Source: Acheta domesticus (Eukaryota; Arthropoda; Insecta; Orthoptera; Gryllidae). From it: a stretch of DNA of 64,000 nucleotides. The notes beneath the pieces are model-generated. The model worked only from the letters and a program-made list of their open reading frames with translations, was not told where the DNA came from and searched no databases. The stretch is taken from contig JAHLJT010003656.1 of assembly GCA_031308135.1 (NCBI GenBank), positions 69,582,984 to 69,646,983 of the forward strand, in the 5' to 3' direction. This document shows, one piece after another, positions 20,370 to 31,149 of this stretch. Each line of letters begins with the position of its first letter. Positions within the stretch are counted from its first letter, which is position 1. A program made the translations under genes and the position numbers.

Positions 20370-22000
20370 TGTGTGATTTTGACCTCTCTGCTCTTACTAT
20401 CCCCCATACGTAATCTCCCAACATCGCACTGTTCGAACGTCCCTGATACGTTTTCTTTTTTATTTTTTTCATAAAGTGAATGTCTTGATGTAAGTGTTCA
20501 CCATGTTCTTCGCTTACATCTAAATTTAGTTAAAATAAATCTATATGAGAGAACAACTAGTGCATTTTCCCCAGAGATTCTACATCCAAGCAATGAGTAA
20601 CTTTGTATTAAATTTTAAATGACTTGCAATTTTCACTTGTTTTATTTCCCAAAAACCTTCCACAACATTTCTGAAAGCATATCAAGCTTTACATTCATCA
20701 AGAGATATTCCATCTCTAAGTTCTGCAGATTGTAACATCAGTCGAATCTTAGGTCTGGTAAAAATTCCACCCTTTACTTTTGCTTTTGATAACTTGGGAA
20801 ACATTTGTCTGATGAACCTTAAAGCAACACTGTTGCTATCCAATGCTAAGATAAATTGTTAAACAAGCCCTAGTTTAGCATGAGGTGGTAGTAACAGAAG
20901 GGTCTCTCTACACACGGGGCCTATTTGTTTCGTTGTGTTTACCTGGAACAAATTTTGTCGTTGACCATTCTTTTCTAGTGTATTGTAGAACATGAGTCCT
21001 GCTTACCCATAAGCCGAGGAAACAAGAATATTTGTTGTATCGACCTTGAAGCCCCAGAAAAATCCTAACATTTTAAAATTAGCGCAAATGTCTCAATTCT
21101 AATATCCATAGTTGACTTTTTCCAAGAGTAGCGAGACATTTTCCTAAGTCTCTTTCATTTGAGCAACTGGAACTCAAGGAAACTTGTTCCATTGTGCAGT
21201 AGGACATCCTTAAGACTTGTGGCTGAACTGCATATAAGAAACCGTCATTGGTCCGGTTCATGAGGGCAATCAATGACTTCAAAGACCATTAACATCGCTA
21301 TAAAAAGTAACATTTTTGTACATTTGATAAAAGCACGCAAAATCCTTATTCTTTGCGCCATGTTCTTTCGCAATATTTATCAAGCATGTTATCTACATTA
21401 AAACGGAAACCAAGGAGTTCAACCTTTGATTTCGTTATTTGAAACTTAAAAGGTCATCTATTCTTTGTTGATTAAAACGCTGCGATTCCGCAGAAATGTC
21501 TTCATCACTGGAACTTAAATCACTGGCATTACTTTAAGTTACCATTTCTTCTTCCCTTAAAGTATTTTTTGGTGGGAATGAAATTGGTAGCTCTTTCCAA
21601 AATGGCTCTGGAGCAAAAGATGACGGAATGCTAGGATAGAGGATATTTCTTCTGTTCTTGGAATTTTTGTAATGTGTAATGTCCACCAAACAAAAATAAT
21701 GGTTGTCATGATTTGTTGGTTCCCGCTGTATCAGGGAAATTGAAAATGTTCTTGTACCTAGCCAACCCTCCAATGTTGATCGTTATTTCCCACAAGACTC
21801 GTAAGGAGCTCTAGAAGCATCTTGGCCTTGAACATGTACCCCGAAAAAGAAAGACATGCCTTACAGAACCTTGTGCCTGTCACGAGTTTATCTTATATTT
21901 GTTTAGCATCGATGTAATGTCCACAAACATAACAAAAAGAGTCTGCTGACAATTTACAACCTCTGAATGCTGATATATTTCAGTTAAAGTACAACTTTCA
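20370..22000 (-). pseudogene. Broken copy of a widespread cysteine-rich repeat-encoded protein family
   Basis: Read on minus from about 21965 down, interrupted by many stops and shifts: a cysteine-rich start (SFCYVCGHYID, then FCKACLSFFGVHVQGQD), LEGWLGTRT (21770), HYFCLVDITHYKNSK and ILYPSIPSSFAPEP (about 21690-21610), LSSSDEDISAESQRFNQQRI (about 21515), VSYMQFSHKS, an LLLEKVNYGY region (about 21110), LLLPPHAKLGLV (about 20890), LDSNSVALRFIRQMFPKLSK (about 20830) and GIFTRPKIRLMLQSAELRDG (about 20760). From memory this order matches a large uncharacterised family found in many copies in aphid, hydra and other animal genomes, probably carried by a mobile element. The biochemical role is unknown to me. 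Promoter and terminal repeats were not found. Confidence 0.6.
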
Positions 22001-23202
22001 TGCTTACACAACTGCAGATCTGCAATACACTTAAAAAATACTTTGGAATCAAATTTATCGGTAGTATGTAATAATGACTTGTTAAATGAGGGTATATATT
22101 GGTATCTTCTACCTTTCCACTAACACAGTTGGACTTCACATCCCTACCATCTACTGGTAATCTGCAAGAACTGTGACGATTGCTTCAAAAATGGAAGAAA
22201 ATCGAATTATCGAACAATCGATAACATTATTTTAAAAAATGGTATATTAATGATCAGAATATTCGTTTTATACAATTAACATCAAGAAAGCAACACAAAC
22301 AATTTTTTGTTATATAGTGTAATTATAAATCATTTACTTCACTTATTTTACCTTTCGCTACAATATATTTGCTTAGTTGTTATTGTGTTTTCTCTTTATC
22401 TCACAAACGAAAGACCGAAGACCAATTTTTGTACTGCGTATTAAGTAGAACCCATATTAACTCAATCCAAACAGATATGTTGATCCAGTTGGCAAAAGCT
22501 TGCTGGAGACTTACTGATGATTATGTTGACCATTTTACAGTGCAATGGAGAGGCACCTATGACAAGAGAGAGGAAAACTACCCTCCAATAATTTTTCTTC
22601 TTTTGCGGTTTCCGTCCATATTATTTGGGCTGGTCTCCAGTAATTAGAAGGGAAAACACATTAGACAGGTGAAAACAAACGAAAGGAAAGAGAGTGAGGA
22701 AAATGTGAACATTTCATCTTCTTTATTGTTTTCCCTTTTCTCTTTTTAAATACATTCTCGCTATTGACGCTCAAGAAATCTAAGGGCTTTAGGAAATACC
22801 TATTCAGGATACATATGAATGTTGGGAATACTTATTCCCATAATCAGTTTCTACTACTTCGTAGAGATAGAAACGATACAGTTTTGTTCAAATTTGAAAG
22901 TAAAGGATTTCATTTCAATATTTTGTTGTATTAGTATGAAAATTAATGCTGAAGTCACAATACTTTGGTAATCATAATAGTTATTGGGTAATCAATAAAA
23001 TTAATTTTAAATCGTGATCATCACCATAATACATTATTAAAACAATAGCTAATTTTAGTGAATAGTGGGTCGTCATTGTCTCGACCATTTTTACACATGG
23101 AGAATTTGCCTCCTTGTAAACTAGACATCTCAGTATCTTGCCTATCTCATGTAGGTAAATTGTAAGGTTTGCATTTTTACCTTGTGAATGATATTAAATA
23201 AA
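22001..23202. other. A/T-rich unassigned sequence
   Basis: About 1.2 kb with no supported feature. A 92-codon plus frame (22369-22647) has no recognisable domain. Confidence 0.3.
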
Positions 23203-23240
23203 TACCAGTTTATCAAAATCGATATTTTGATAAACTGGTA
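23203..23240. repeat. Perfect short palindrome
   Basis: Arms TACCAGTTTATCAAAAT and ATTTTGATAAACTGGTA (17 bp, no mismatch) around a CGAT centre. It could form a cruciform or hairpin. No flanking duplication was seen. Confidence 0.85.
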
Positions 23241-23489
23241 CTGCCGATGCATACTTTTCAAAAATGTATTTCTGAAATTGATTTTGGCGTTTTTTATTGT
23301 TGCAATATCAGTATATAATAATCAACCACATTAATTCACTTTTTCGTTACTAGAGTCCGGGAATAAGGATTTTTCTGTCGAATATTCACCGTTTTCTGGT
23401 GCACCATCACAATGCCTTCTCTTCTTACGAAGAAAGGACGAGAAACTAAAACGATTGCTGAATGTGTAAACTGCATGAGAAACTCAGTA
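23241..23489. other. Unassigned A/T-rich sequence
   Basis: No supported feature. Confidence 0.3.
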
Positions 23490-24263
23490 CTAATTGCCTC
23501 CTGGGTTACGACGTTTTGATCGCAAGGCACAGCTACTTCTACAAGTAGTCATGTTTTTTCTCCAAATCCCGGATAACTATATCTTGTTTGTTTGCCTCTA
23601 TCGTGCGATATGTCTGAATTTGTTGGTCGTACAATATTGTACAGAGTTCATCAGACATTACCGGTTTTTTCGAACCAATTCCAACATGTGTTTGGAACTT
23701 CGTACAGATCTGCCAGTGGAGGTAACTACACGCCCTGTCGCGTCTTTTCAAGTATTCGATCTTTGCATAAATTGGACAAGATGAAACTATGTAGTCAATG
23801 GTTTCTACTTGTTCCTGGAAAATGCGGCATTTATCATCTTGGGAAATTTTGAGAACAGCTTTATCATAATGCCGTGATTTCAAGGCCTGATCTTGGGCAG
23901 CTATTACAAGTGCTTCCGATTCTGGAATCATTCTTCCCTTTTAAGCCACATAAATGATTGATCATTACTTATCTGCACCTTGTCCATTCTTTTTAGATAT
24001 TGTTCATGGAGTGGTTTCTCTCTCTACGAATTCTTTAACATTTTTTGTGTCTCATATTTCATGTTTAGTAGCATCAGAAGTTCAGTGTCTGTGTTGTTCG
24101 ACGTGTCTTGCATAGTTTTCTTTGCAATGCATTTCGATAGACTAACAATGCCTCTGTTTCCTATTCTTGGGTCAGATTTCATGACCTGCCTCATTTGAGG
24201 ATCATCTTGATGACTGAGAACATACTTTCCCATTCCAACTATTGTATTGTGCCAGGAGGTCTC
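23490..24263 (-). mobile_element. RLE-type LINE fragment, copy 1 (minus)
   Basis: Same region as 54225-55010, read on minus. The thumb (24233-24024, GKYVLSHQDDPQMRQVMKSD) is followed by the zinc-knuckle region (23931-23539, AAQDQALKSRHYDKAVLK). In the CCHC motif the second cysteine is Phe (CRIF) and the histidine is Tyr, so two of four zinc ligands are gone. The endonuclease region is reduced to QDIVIRDLEKK and, in another frame, PCDQNVVTQEA, where similarity stops near 23490. The 5' end stops exactly where the inverted-repeat element begins (24265). Confidence 0.85.
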
Positions 24264-24264
24264 A

Positions 24265-24579
24265 ATGGAAGGTTGGGGCGAAGTTGACCATGCAGGATCC
24301 GCCCCAACCTTCCATCTTCAACTATATAAATACAAGGATCAACGGGAAACAAAACATCAAAAATAACAGCATCATTCTCGGACCTCAAACAGCAGACAAC
24401 GTCTATGAAATAAAATGGGGTTTTCCACCAATTAAAGATAAGTTTTGGTTGCTCTGGTTAAGGTGCAAACTTTTTGCACGAAACGTCGAGTCAATAAAAT
24501 GAAATCCAAATATTCCTGAAGTTTGTATACTGATCCTGGATGGTCAACTTCGCCCCAACCTTCCATCTTCAACTATATA
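24265..24579. mobile_element. Inverted-repeat element with doubled terminus and hammerhead-like motif
   Basis: 24265-24299 and the reverse complement of 24532-24566 agree at 34 of 35 positions (ATGGAAGGTTGGGGCG then AAGTTGACCAT and CAGGATC). In addition, 24265-24280 forms a 16-bp palindrome with 24300-24315, and 24300-24328 is a direct copy of 24551-24579 (both CGCCCCAACCTTCCATCTTC then AACTATATA). Inside, CTGGTTA (24454-24460), a stem GTGCAAA/TTTGCAC (24463-24479) and GAAACGTC (24480-24487) echo the hammerhead ribozyme core of Penelope-like elements. Two invariant positions of CUGANGA are changed, so it is not expected to cleave. The class is uncertain. Confidence 0.55.
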
Positions 24580-24602
24580 TTATTATTATTATTATTATTA
24601 TT
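24578..24602. repeat. (ATT)n microsatellite
   Basis: About eight ATT units between the inverted-repeat element and the LINE 3' end. On the minus strand it is the (AAT)n tail of that LINE. Confidence 0.9.
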
Positions 24603-24807
24603 ATAAATATTAAACTACACCACGGCTAAAGATGTTATGACTTGGCTGAATGTAAAATCTACTCCAAGTTGCAACCAGACACCTAAGGATCAGATCTAGG
24701 GACTGCCTCTATAATACTTTGCGCAAAATGTGGGCTTATCCAAATAAAGCGATTTCTTCCACTTCCCAGTCGTTTGAATTACCTGTGAGTTTAGACAAGT
24801 TCTTACA

Positions 24808-24812
<5 letters not shown>
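24603..24812 (-). mobile_element. RLE-type LINE 3' end, copy 2 (minus)
   Basis: On minus it matches the last ~45 codons and 3' UTR of the element at 54095-55330: the C-terminal stretch before the stop (ALxE-TAHILRKVL-like, with CAAAATGTGGGC on plus), then AGGTAGCTGGTTGCAAC-like and CATAACATCTTTAG blocks, ending in (AAT)n. It is a separate 3' insertion or a neighbour in tandem with copy 1, which lies downstream on the same strand. Confidence 0.8.
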
Positions 24813-24847
<35 letters not shown>

Positions 24848-24859
24848 GTTATTATTGTG

Positions 24860-24892
<33 letters not shown>

Positions 24893-24896
24893 GTGT
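24808..24896. repeat. (ATT)n microsatellite
   Basis: About 28 ATT units with a few GTT/GAT interruptions. It sits exactly at the 5' border of the LINE 3' fragment. Confidence 0.92.
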
Positions 24897-25580
24897 TGTT
24901 GTTGATGTGTTTTGGCTTGGAAAAAAATTATAATTCGTCTTCGTTTGGAAGGATTTTCTTCGGAGTCTGGTCCAGACAGGCGTCGCCATCCTTGAAGGTA
25001 GCGCGAGGATTTACGCCGGTGACGCCCCGCGCCAGGAGAGAAGTTGAGTAGCCGGATGCCCGCGAGGATGGAATTCTCAGTCTTGAGCTGCCGTTCGGTT
25101 TTTAGAATGAAAGAACGTTGAATTCCTCTCTTACAGCGATATGGTGCTCAATATTGCTTTGGTATTGTCATGAACGTCAGGAATAAGGATAGATAAACGT
25201 TGCTGTGTATGAAGATTCTTTTTGTTGGGATCAACGAAAGTCTCTTCTTTTGTTTAAAAAATTGAATGAACGATTCGATTAATTATATTTACTTACGAGT
25301 TACTAGTAGAGTAAAAATCCTTATTAATTAGTCCTCACAATTTTCCAGGAAGTTTTATTTCAACGAAACTTTACGGATGTAAATGATTGTGTGGTTGTCA
25401 GATTAAACGTTTTAGAGTGATTTTAATTTAGACTTATCGCGTCTCTGTTCTGGTAAATTGAGTTTATTAGTTTTAATTTTAAGACAAAAATTCAAGTCAT
25501 TGCCGACTATAACAGTATTTCATTATTTTAATAATTTCCTCAAATAAATCGCAAAAATTGTTTAGTAATATTACATATTT
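24897..25580. other. Unassigned sequence
   Basis: A short GC-richer patch at 24960-25060, otherwise A/T-rich. No supported feature. Confidence 0.3.
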
Positions 25581-25582
25581 CT

Positions 25583-25585
<3 letters not shown>

Positions 25586-25613
<28 letters not shown>

Positions 25614-25636
25614 GTATAATAATAGTGATAATGATA
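25586..25636. repeat. (AAT)n/(GATAAT)n microsatellite
   Basis: About nine AAT units, then degenerate AGTGATAATGATAATG. It directly precedes a SINE-B copy. Confidence 0.9.
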
Positions 25637-25960
25637 ATGCCGATCCGGAGAGACGAGATCGCTAAAACAGTAGTGCCGTTGCGATCTCGGACGGAAGGAT
25701 CATTTGTTTAGTCCCACCTCGGGCATGAGTATGTTTGTATGTTTGTGTCGTCCATTCACGCTCCATTATCATCATTCCATATCTTATCCCCCAGGACTAA
25801 CAACATTGGGGGGTAAAAATTGGATTCAGCGTAGATCCCCTAAAAGAAATCAGATACATATAAACGCAACTGAGCCTCAGTAAGTGCAGGTCCGCATGGC
25901 CCTAGCTGGTCAATTCGCGACCGAAAACAAAGATAATGATAATAATGCAAAAAAAGTGAG
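25637..25960 (+). mobile_element. SINE-B copy 2 (plus)
   Basis: Head with GAGATCGCTAAAACAGTAGT and TAGTCCCACCTCGGGCATGA, then GTATGTTTGTGTCG, matching copy 1 at 7468-7690 in the same order. The body is longer and its 3' end (GGTCAATTCGCGACCG) is diverged, ending in GATAATGATAATAATGC. Confidence 0.6.
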
Positions 25961-26054
25961 TATGCTGTACCTATAACACTTCATATTCTAAAATTCGTTA
26001 CAACGTGTCTAACGTCAAATATTGATTGTTTTCGTGAAAGACAACTGCTATTGC

Positions 26055-26530
26055 CATTAGTCCCGTGACTGTTTTATGTCGGGAGGTGACTGTTTTCCCA
26101 CCCTCCCTGGATGGTGATATCCTACAGGTCCGCTTGTGGGGGATTCTCCTTTCCACGCCGAAATACAGTCGGTTAGCAGAGTTTTCCGTAACCGGGTATC
26201 TCCCGCCAGCGGGGCACCGCCCTAGCTGGGACAAACTCCAAAATTCCAACTTATCTCTCGACATATATGAAAGTGTGGTGCATGTAAGTGTCTGTGACGA
26301 AGGGGAGAGGATAGGACAAGGATGAGGAAGGAAATATCGCGGTCCATAGACCGTTTGCTAGGGTACTGCACCGGCAATCGCCTAGTAATGATCGAAGAAA
26401 CCAAGGAAAACTACCGATTACAGTGCCCGGCTGCTAGAATTCTCCACATATCGGGTGAATTCGACTGAGCTACTTCGCTAGAGTGAAATATTCGCCAGCA
26501 CCAGGAGTCGAACCTCAGGCAGAGACTGTG
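26055..26530 (-). mobile_element. SINE-A copy 3 (minus)
   Basis: Contains the family blocks GTATCTCCCGCCAGCGGGGC, CCGTTTGCTAGGGTACTGC and GGCTGCTAGAATTCTCC, and on the right the head (AGGAGTCGAACCTCAGG, a B-box on minus). The 3' terminus is degraded: CCATTAGTCCCGTGAC is present but no GTTGACGCG is visible. Confidence 0.75.
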
Positions 26531-27335
26531 GGAGAAAACTGTGGCAGAGACTGTGGCAATGCTGACACTGAGCGGAACTCGGTTGGGGATCTGAAAGAAA
26601 GTAGAGCAATTATTTACCATGAAATGAATTCAAGTCCAGGATTTTTAAGAAGATGAAAACAAAGTCGTCATAACTTCTTGCCAAATATCTACAATTTCTT
26701 TTCATATTGTATTCTTAGAGCCGATGAAGTGATACTGGATTTTACACAAATTTCGGGAGAACACTCTATTTATACAAGCAATATTAGATCAAGGAAGTTA
26801 GATTGTCTGCTTTACTGCTTCGACCTGGTCGTAAATACAAAGATTTCCTTTGAGAGAGCCTTGGCTTTGAAGGTTGCTCGATTCTTTGCTAACCGCACTC
26901 TCGGTCATATCGTGTAGAAAGCACTCTATTGCATATTTATTCTTGGAAATAGAAATATTGAAAATGCTGTTCTCGGAAGTATCGACTAATGCAAACAAGG
27001 GTGAGGAGAACAATGGTATTGCTGAAACATTTTGAAAATTTTATAATAGCTACGAAAGCCTGTTAATCTTACAATTTCGAAGCGATACAAATCTTATTCT
27101 TGCTGTAAGACTTTTGTTATAAATGGGGATAACAGTATTTCCGAATAACAGCAGACCTATATGTACACTTAGGAATCGGAAAATCGATCGAGAGGTCAAG
27201 AGAGGCACGTTAATTTTCTCATAGGAGAACAACCCAGCATTCTTTTTCCAAAGATATAGTGTCGTGGGTAGATGGTATTATTTCAGGAACATATTAATAT
27301 TTTTCAGTAGGAATACAATTAGCGGTAGTAAGTAA
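26531..27335. other. Unassigned sequence
   Basis: About 800 bases of A/T-rich DNA with no recognised feature. Confidence 0.3.
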
Positions 27336-27376
27336 TGTAATATGCAAAAATAATTATATTATTTTTGCATATTACA
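27336..27376. repeat. Perfect palindrome
   Basis: Two 19-bp arms (TGTAATATGCAAAAATAAT and its reverse complement) around TAT, without mismatch. Confidence 0.88.
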
Positions 27377-27510
27377 TCAAAAATAATTTATTAATTTAAT
27401 GAATTGTTTTAAGATTTTAACAGTTCTTTGTTGAATTTTGTCGCCAGTAATTATAGAATACACAATTAATGTTAAGGATTGCCATTTTTTCTTACTGTTG
27501 TAATTTAGTA
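27377..27510. other. Unassigned A/T-rich sequence
   Basis: No supported feature. Confidence 0.3.
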
Positions 27511-27514
27511 CGCC

Positions 27515-27885
27515 ATCGCCCACGTCGGGGCAACCATTAGCGGGAAGGGGTTCAGACTCGGAGGCCAAGTTCGGGTGGTCTACCGGAGCTCGAGCAGCGC
27601 GGCGGTGATTCTCGCTACCGGTGGGCGCGACAGCGAGTCCCATTCGTCCGCGAGCCACGCGGACGGCGAAGGCGGTGACGGCGGCGGCGGCGCGCGCTGC
27701 GGGCAGCTACCGCGCCGTCGCGCGTCGGTGTCCGGCCGGCTGCCGCCGCCGCCGCCGCCGCCGCTGGCTCTTACGTAACTGCCCCGGCGACCTCGTGATC
27801 GGCCAGGAATCTCCAGGTGTTGCCCCGCCACTCGGAATCTCGGCTCCTCCCTTCCCGATACCCCTCTCCATCGTCCCCTCACCCG
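27515..27885. other. GC-rich island with (GCC)n
   Basis: CpG-rich. It has a GGCGGTGACGGCGGCGGCG run near 27670 and (CCG)n near 27750, with overlapping Arg/Pro/Ala frames on both strands. No homology or splice pattern that would support an exon. Confidence 0.5.
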
Positions 27886-27925
27886 TCAAGATCGCACTTT
27901 CCGCCAATGGGCACGGCAATTCTAG

Positions 27926-28194
27926 CAATATCGGTTTTATGCCATTTGGTCCATACTATTTAGAACAGACTTGTAAATTGTATAATAATTCACTTTAATA
28001 TGTATTCATTTAACTAGTTAAATTAATGTAAATAGAAAGTTAAATGAATTTAACTAGTTAAATGAATACATATTAAAGTGAATTATTATACAATTTACAA
28101 AAGCCTGTTCTAAATAATATGGACCAAATTGAATATAATTTAATGTATATAAAATATGAACAGACATATAAATGATAAACAATATCGGTTTTAT
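27926..28194. mobile_element. Palindromic insertion flanked by 15-bp direct repeats
   Basis: Identical CAATATCGGTTTTAT occurs at 27926-27940 and 28180-28194. Between them, 27945-28023 and 28049-28128 are inverted copies with few mismatches (outer TTTGGTCCAT, inner TTTAACTAGTTAAAT), separated by about 25 bases. The rest (28129-28179) is A/T-rich and single-copy. A 15-bp flanking duplication fits LINE-type target priming better than a DNA-transposon cut. There is no coding signal. Confidence 0.75.
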
Positions 28195-28855
28195 TTCAAC
28201 TGAAAAATGTATTTATTTTATTTACGTATTTAATTATTGAATGTCAAAAACTGGTAAAATCAAGTGTGACGTATTGAGGAAACTCTCTGTACGTGTTTTC
28301 GACTTCTGAAATTCCTACCCATGCACTTTTCCTACACGAAATTGAATTATGAATAAAGGTAACCATGAGCGTTTTCGGCAAAATTTGTTAACAAGAAATG
28401 TTTGCTCTCGTGTAGTAGAAACTATTTGCATCTACAAATCAGCTACAGATTTTGTCTTTGATATCTTTTCGTGCCCCATGTGAATGTATCGAATCGAAAT
28501 GTCGTGCCTTGCTTACAGACCCTTGCGGACGGAAATAAGACTGACATGAAAAAAAAAAACTGAATATTTACTATAAACGAAAAATATAGCATAAAAATAC
28601 AAGAAATAATTACGAAATAATTTAGAATAAAAAGATGTAAAAAAGAAACGAGCATGCAGGGAGTGCTTTAAATTTATTATCCAGCCTAATTGAAATATAC
28701 TATTGATGACAATTAATGGTCTTCCAAAAGCATTAACATTAACATAGAAAAAACATTAATAGACACATTTGATATTCTTCAAACGTATCGAAGTATTTAA
28801 ATATAGTTGATAAAGATATCGATAAAATATTATTAATGCCATACATATTTAATAT
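28195..28855. other. A/T-rich DNA with a short block shared with 40655-40780
   Basis: ATTGAATTATGAATAAAGGT (28340) recurs as ATTGAATTATGGATAAAGGT (40658). Both are followed by CC, AGAAATG and later ACAGATTTT at similar spacing, so an old dispersed repeat is likely. Nothing else is recognised. Confidence 0.45.
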
Positions 28856-30167
28856 GGATTAGTAATGTTCTTTTGAATTGTCCCGATGTATACAAAGATC
28901 GATGTAGTATGTGTACAGTTCCCTTTCGTAGCTCTCTTGTCTTCACATCCTCTGAAACACTGGCCAGCAGTCTACTCTATCTCTTATCCAGTTAGCTATC
29001 CGCTCAGCAATCTGCCTGTGGCGATATCCATCGCCGGCAGAGTCGCTAGTGGTCGCGACGATGAAGTTTGGGGGAAAAGGAAAGGTGAATTCCAGGGTCG
29101 AACATTGGCCTGGCATATTTCGGTTGCGTCTGTTTGTGGACAAGGTTTGCAATGCCGCGTTGTGTTTTACGCGATTTCCGATCAAGATGAAAGAAAATTA
29201 GTGGAGGATGAAATACGACATGAAGGAAAATTCTACATCGCTGGATGAAATACGCCGGTATGTGAACTTCTTTTGAGCATGTTTTATTAATAAGTTTGAT
29301 GGTGCAAGAAAAAGTGGTTACACAAGTTATTTCGCACCAATTAATTCGTAATTTACGACGAAAATGTAACAAAGCAAATTCTATTCTTCTGAGAATGAGA
29401 CATGATAAATTTGAAACAGTAACTCATTAGGCATAAGAGTTCATGAAAGTGAAGTGTATTTTTGTTTTGAATGAGATCTCCGAAGAACATAAATCGATGA
29501 CCTGAGTGTTTTACGTATTACAACCAACATTGCTGAGTTTTAATACTTGTGTTCTCTATTTTGTTGGAATAATCTTAATTAAGATTTAATGACGTTTTCC
29601 AGAAAAATTATTTTAATTACTCTTTGCATTTTTCTACGACGTTCGTGTATTGACGTTTGTTTTTGTTGTGTGCCATTGGTGAAAGTTATGAGGCTAGGCT
29701 TCTGCGCAGTGGTGTGGTTCGATTTGCGAACTTGTTTACCACTTTCGGTCAAGAACCCAAGCCGCAGTATGTCAATTAGGAGACCTTGATTTCACACTCC
29801 TGTATAATTTTGATGTCTTGTAAAATGTGAAGAAATCAGTAACAAAAAGTTTTCCTAGCTTCAGGGTAAGGGATAGTCTTTGGGTATTTCGTGGAACGAT
29901 TAACGTCATTTTGAGTTTGTAGCCGTAATTTCTGAGAAGAAAATCTTAGATGTTCTTTTAACATTCTGGCTGTTTTCAACGCTGATCAAACATGTTCTTC
30001 TTAAACTATTTAAATATTCATTTCGGTATGAAGCTCTTTTTTTGTAATTAATTCTCCTTTCTCTTACATTAGAAGGGACTATTTTGTGTCAAGATGTATT
30101 TTCATTTAAAATTATTAAGTCGAAGATCTTAATTTATGATTTATTAATTAGAGAAAAATGACGAATT
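28856..30167. other. Unassigned sequence
   Basis: About 1.3 kb without a supported feature. The 120-codon plus frame at 28886-29248 shows no domain. Confidence 0.3.
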
Positions 30168-30629
30168 GTTGTTTTCGTTTCTTCTGTGGTAGAGTTAAAC
30201 ATTTCGGGAGGGCAAAAACTGAAGAGCGTTTTTTCAAAACCTGATAAATGCAAAAGAAATTCAATACAGGTTACACATCGTTTAGGCATCTTTGTCTTGT
30301 TTCATCATCTCTCAAATCGGGTTTGATAAAAACTCGACGAATTCTATTGTACATTTTTTTCCTTTAAGCATTCAAAATTTCTAGATTTTAGCAAAATCCG
30401 ATGAAAATGCATTCTCAGCATTCGTTTTACGAAAAGCTGTCTTCTGCATCTATCGAGTTTTGAAAAAACTCTTTTCAATTCGCTTGAACCGTCTCCCTTA
30501 CAAAGGGACAAAAATATCTTTGTCTCGTTTCTGAATGAATGAATTCTTTTGAAAACAAAATCGTAGATACAAATTGCCTCCAAGTTCTCTTTTGTGTATT
30601 CTTTTTCTCCTAAGGCTTATTCCAAGGAT
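30168..30629 (+). repeat. Interspersed repeat R-y, longer copy
   Basis: The counterpart of 7921-8132, with about 250 additional internal bases. Shared ends: GAGTTAAACATTTC with GGCAAAAA, and CTTTTGTGTATT with TTCTCCTAAG. Non-coding, class unknown. Confidence 0.65.
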
Positions 30630-31145
30630 AACAAATGAATTCCTTGAAATATTTTGTTCTTTTTTGAATTACTAAAGTGAGTGCTTAACGTTTTGTGGTG
30701 TTTTAGTTAGTTTAAATGTTCTTTGTTACTCTTAATTGTTTTTAAACATTTTTGCTGTGGTGCGTCATTTTCAAAATATCATTCCATTTCATTTGTTGGA
30801 CATTTTCCCGTTTTTGGCAGTTTGTGATCAAGAAAAATATATGCATTTGTACGGATACATTTTTCACGTGAAAACTCATTGCCATTGGATTCTCTATTTT
30901 CAATATTAATACTTTGTCGTCAATTTTGCTATCAACCGAAATATCCTTTCAAAATATTGTTTTATTTTATACAACTCTACATTCATTGACAAAACATGAT
31001 TTAAGGGAATAATAGTTTTTCTCAAGTCATTTTTCAGAAGTCTTTCAATGGGTCTTTTACATCAAATTTTGAGAATTTAGCTGTACGATCAAACAAACCT
31101 TTCGAGAAACCATGAAGCCTTCGGGGTCATCGTGCAAAAATGCAC
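30630..31145. other. A/T-rich unassigned sequence
   Basis: No supported feature. Confidence 0.3.
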
Positions 31146-31149
31146 TGAG

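Noticed and set aside
24453..24487. Active hammerhead ribozyme
   Set aside because: CTGGTTA departs from the required CUGANGA at two positions. Kept only as a hammerhead-like relic.
28886..29248. 120-codon plus frame as a host exon
   Set aside because: No domain, no convincing splice-site pair, overlapping frames on the other strand.
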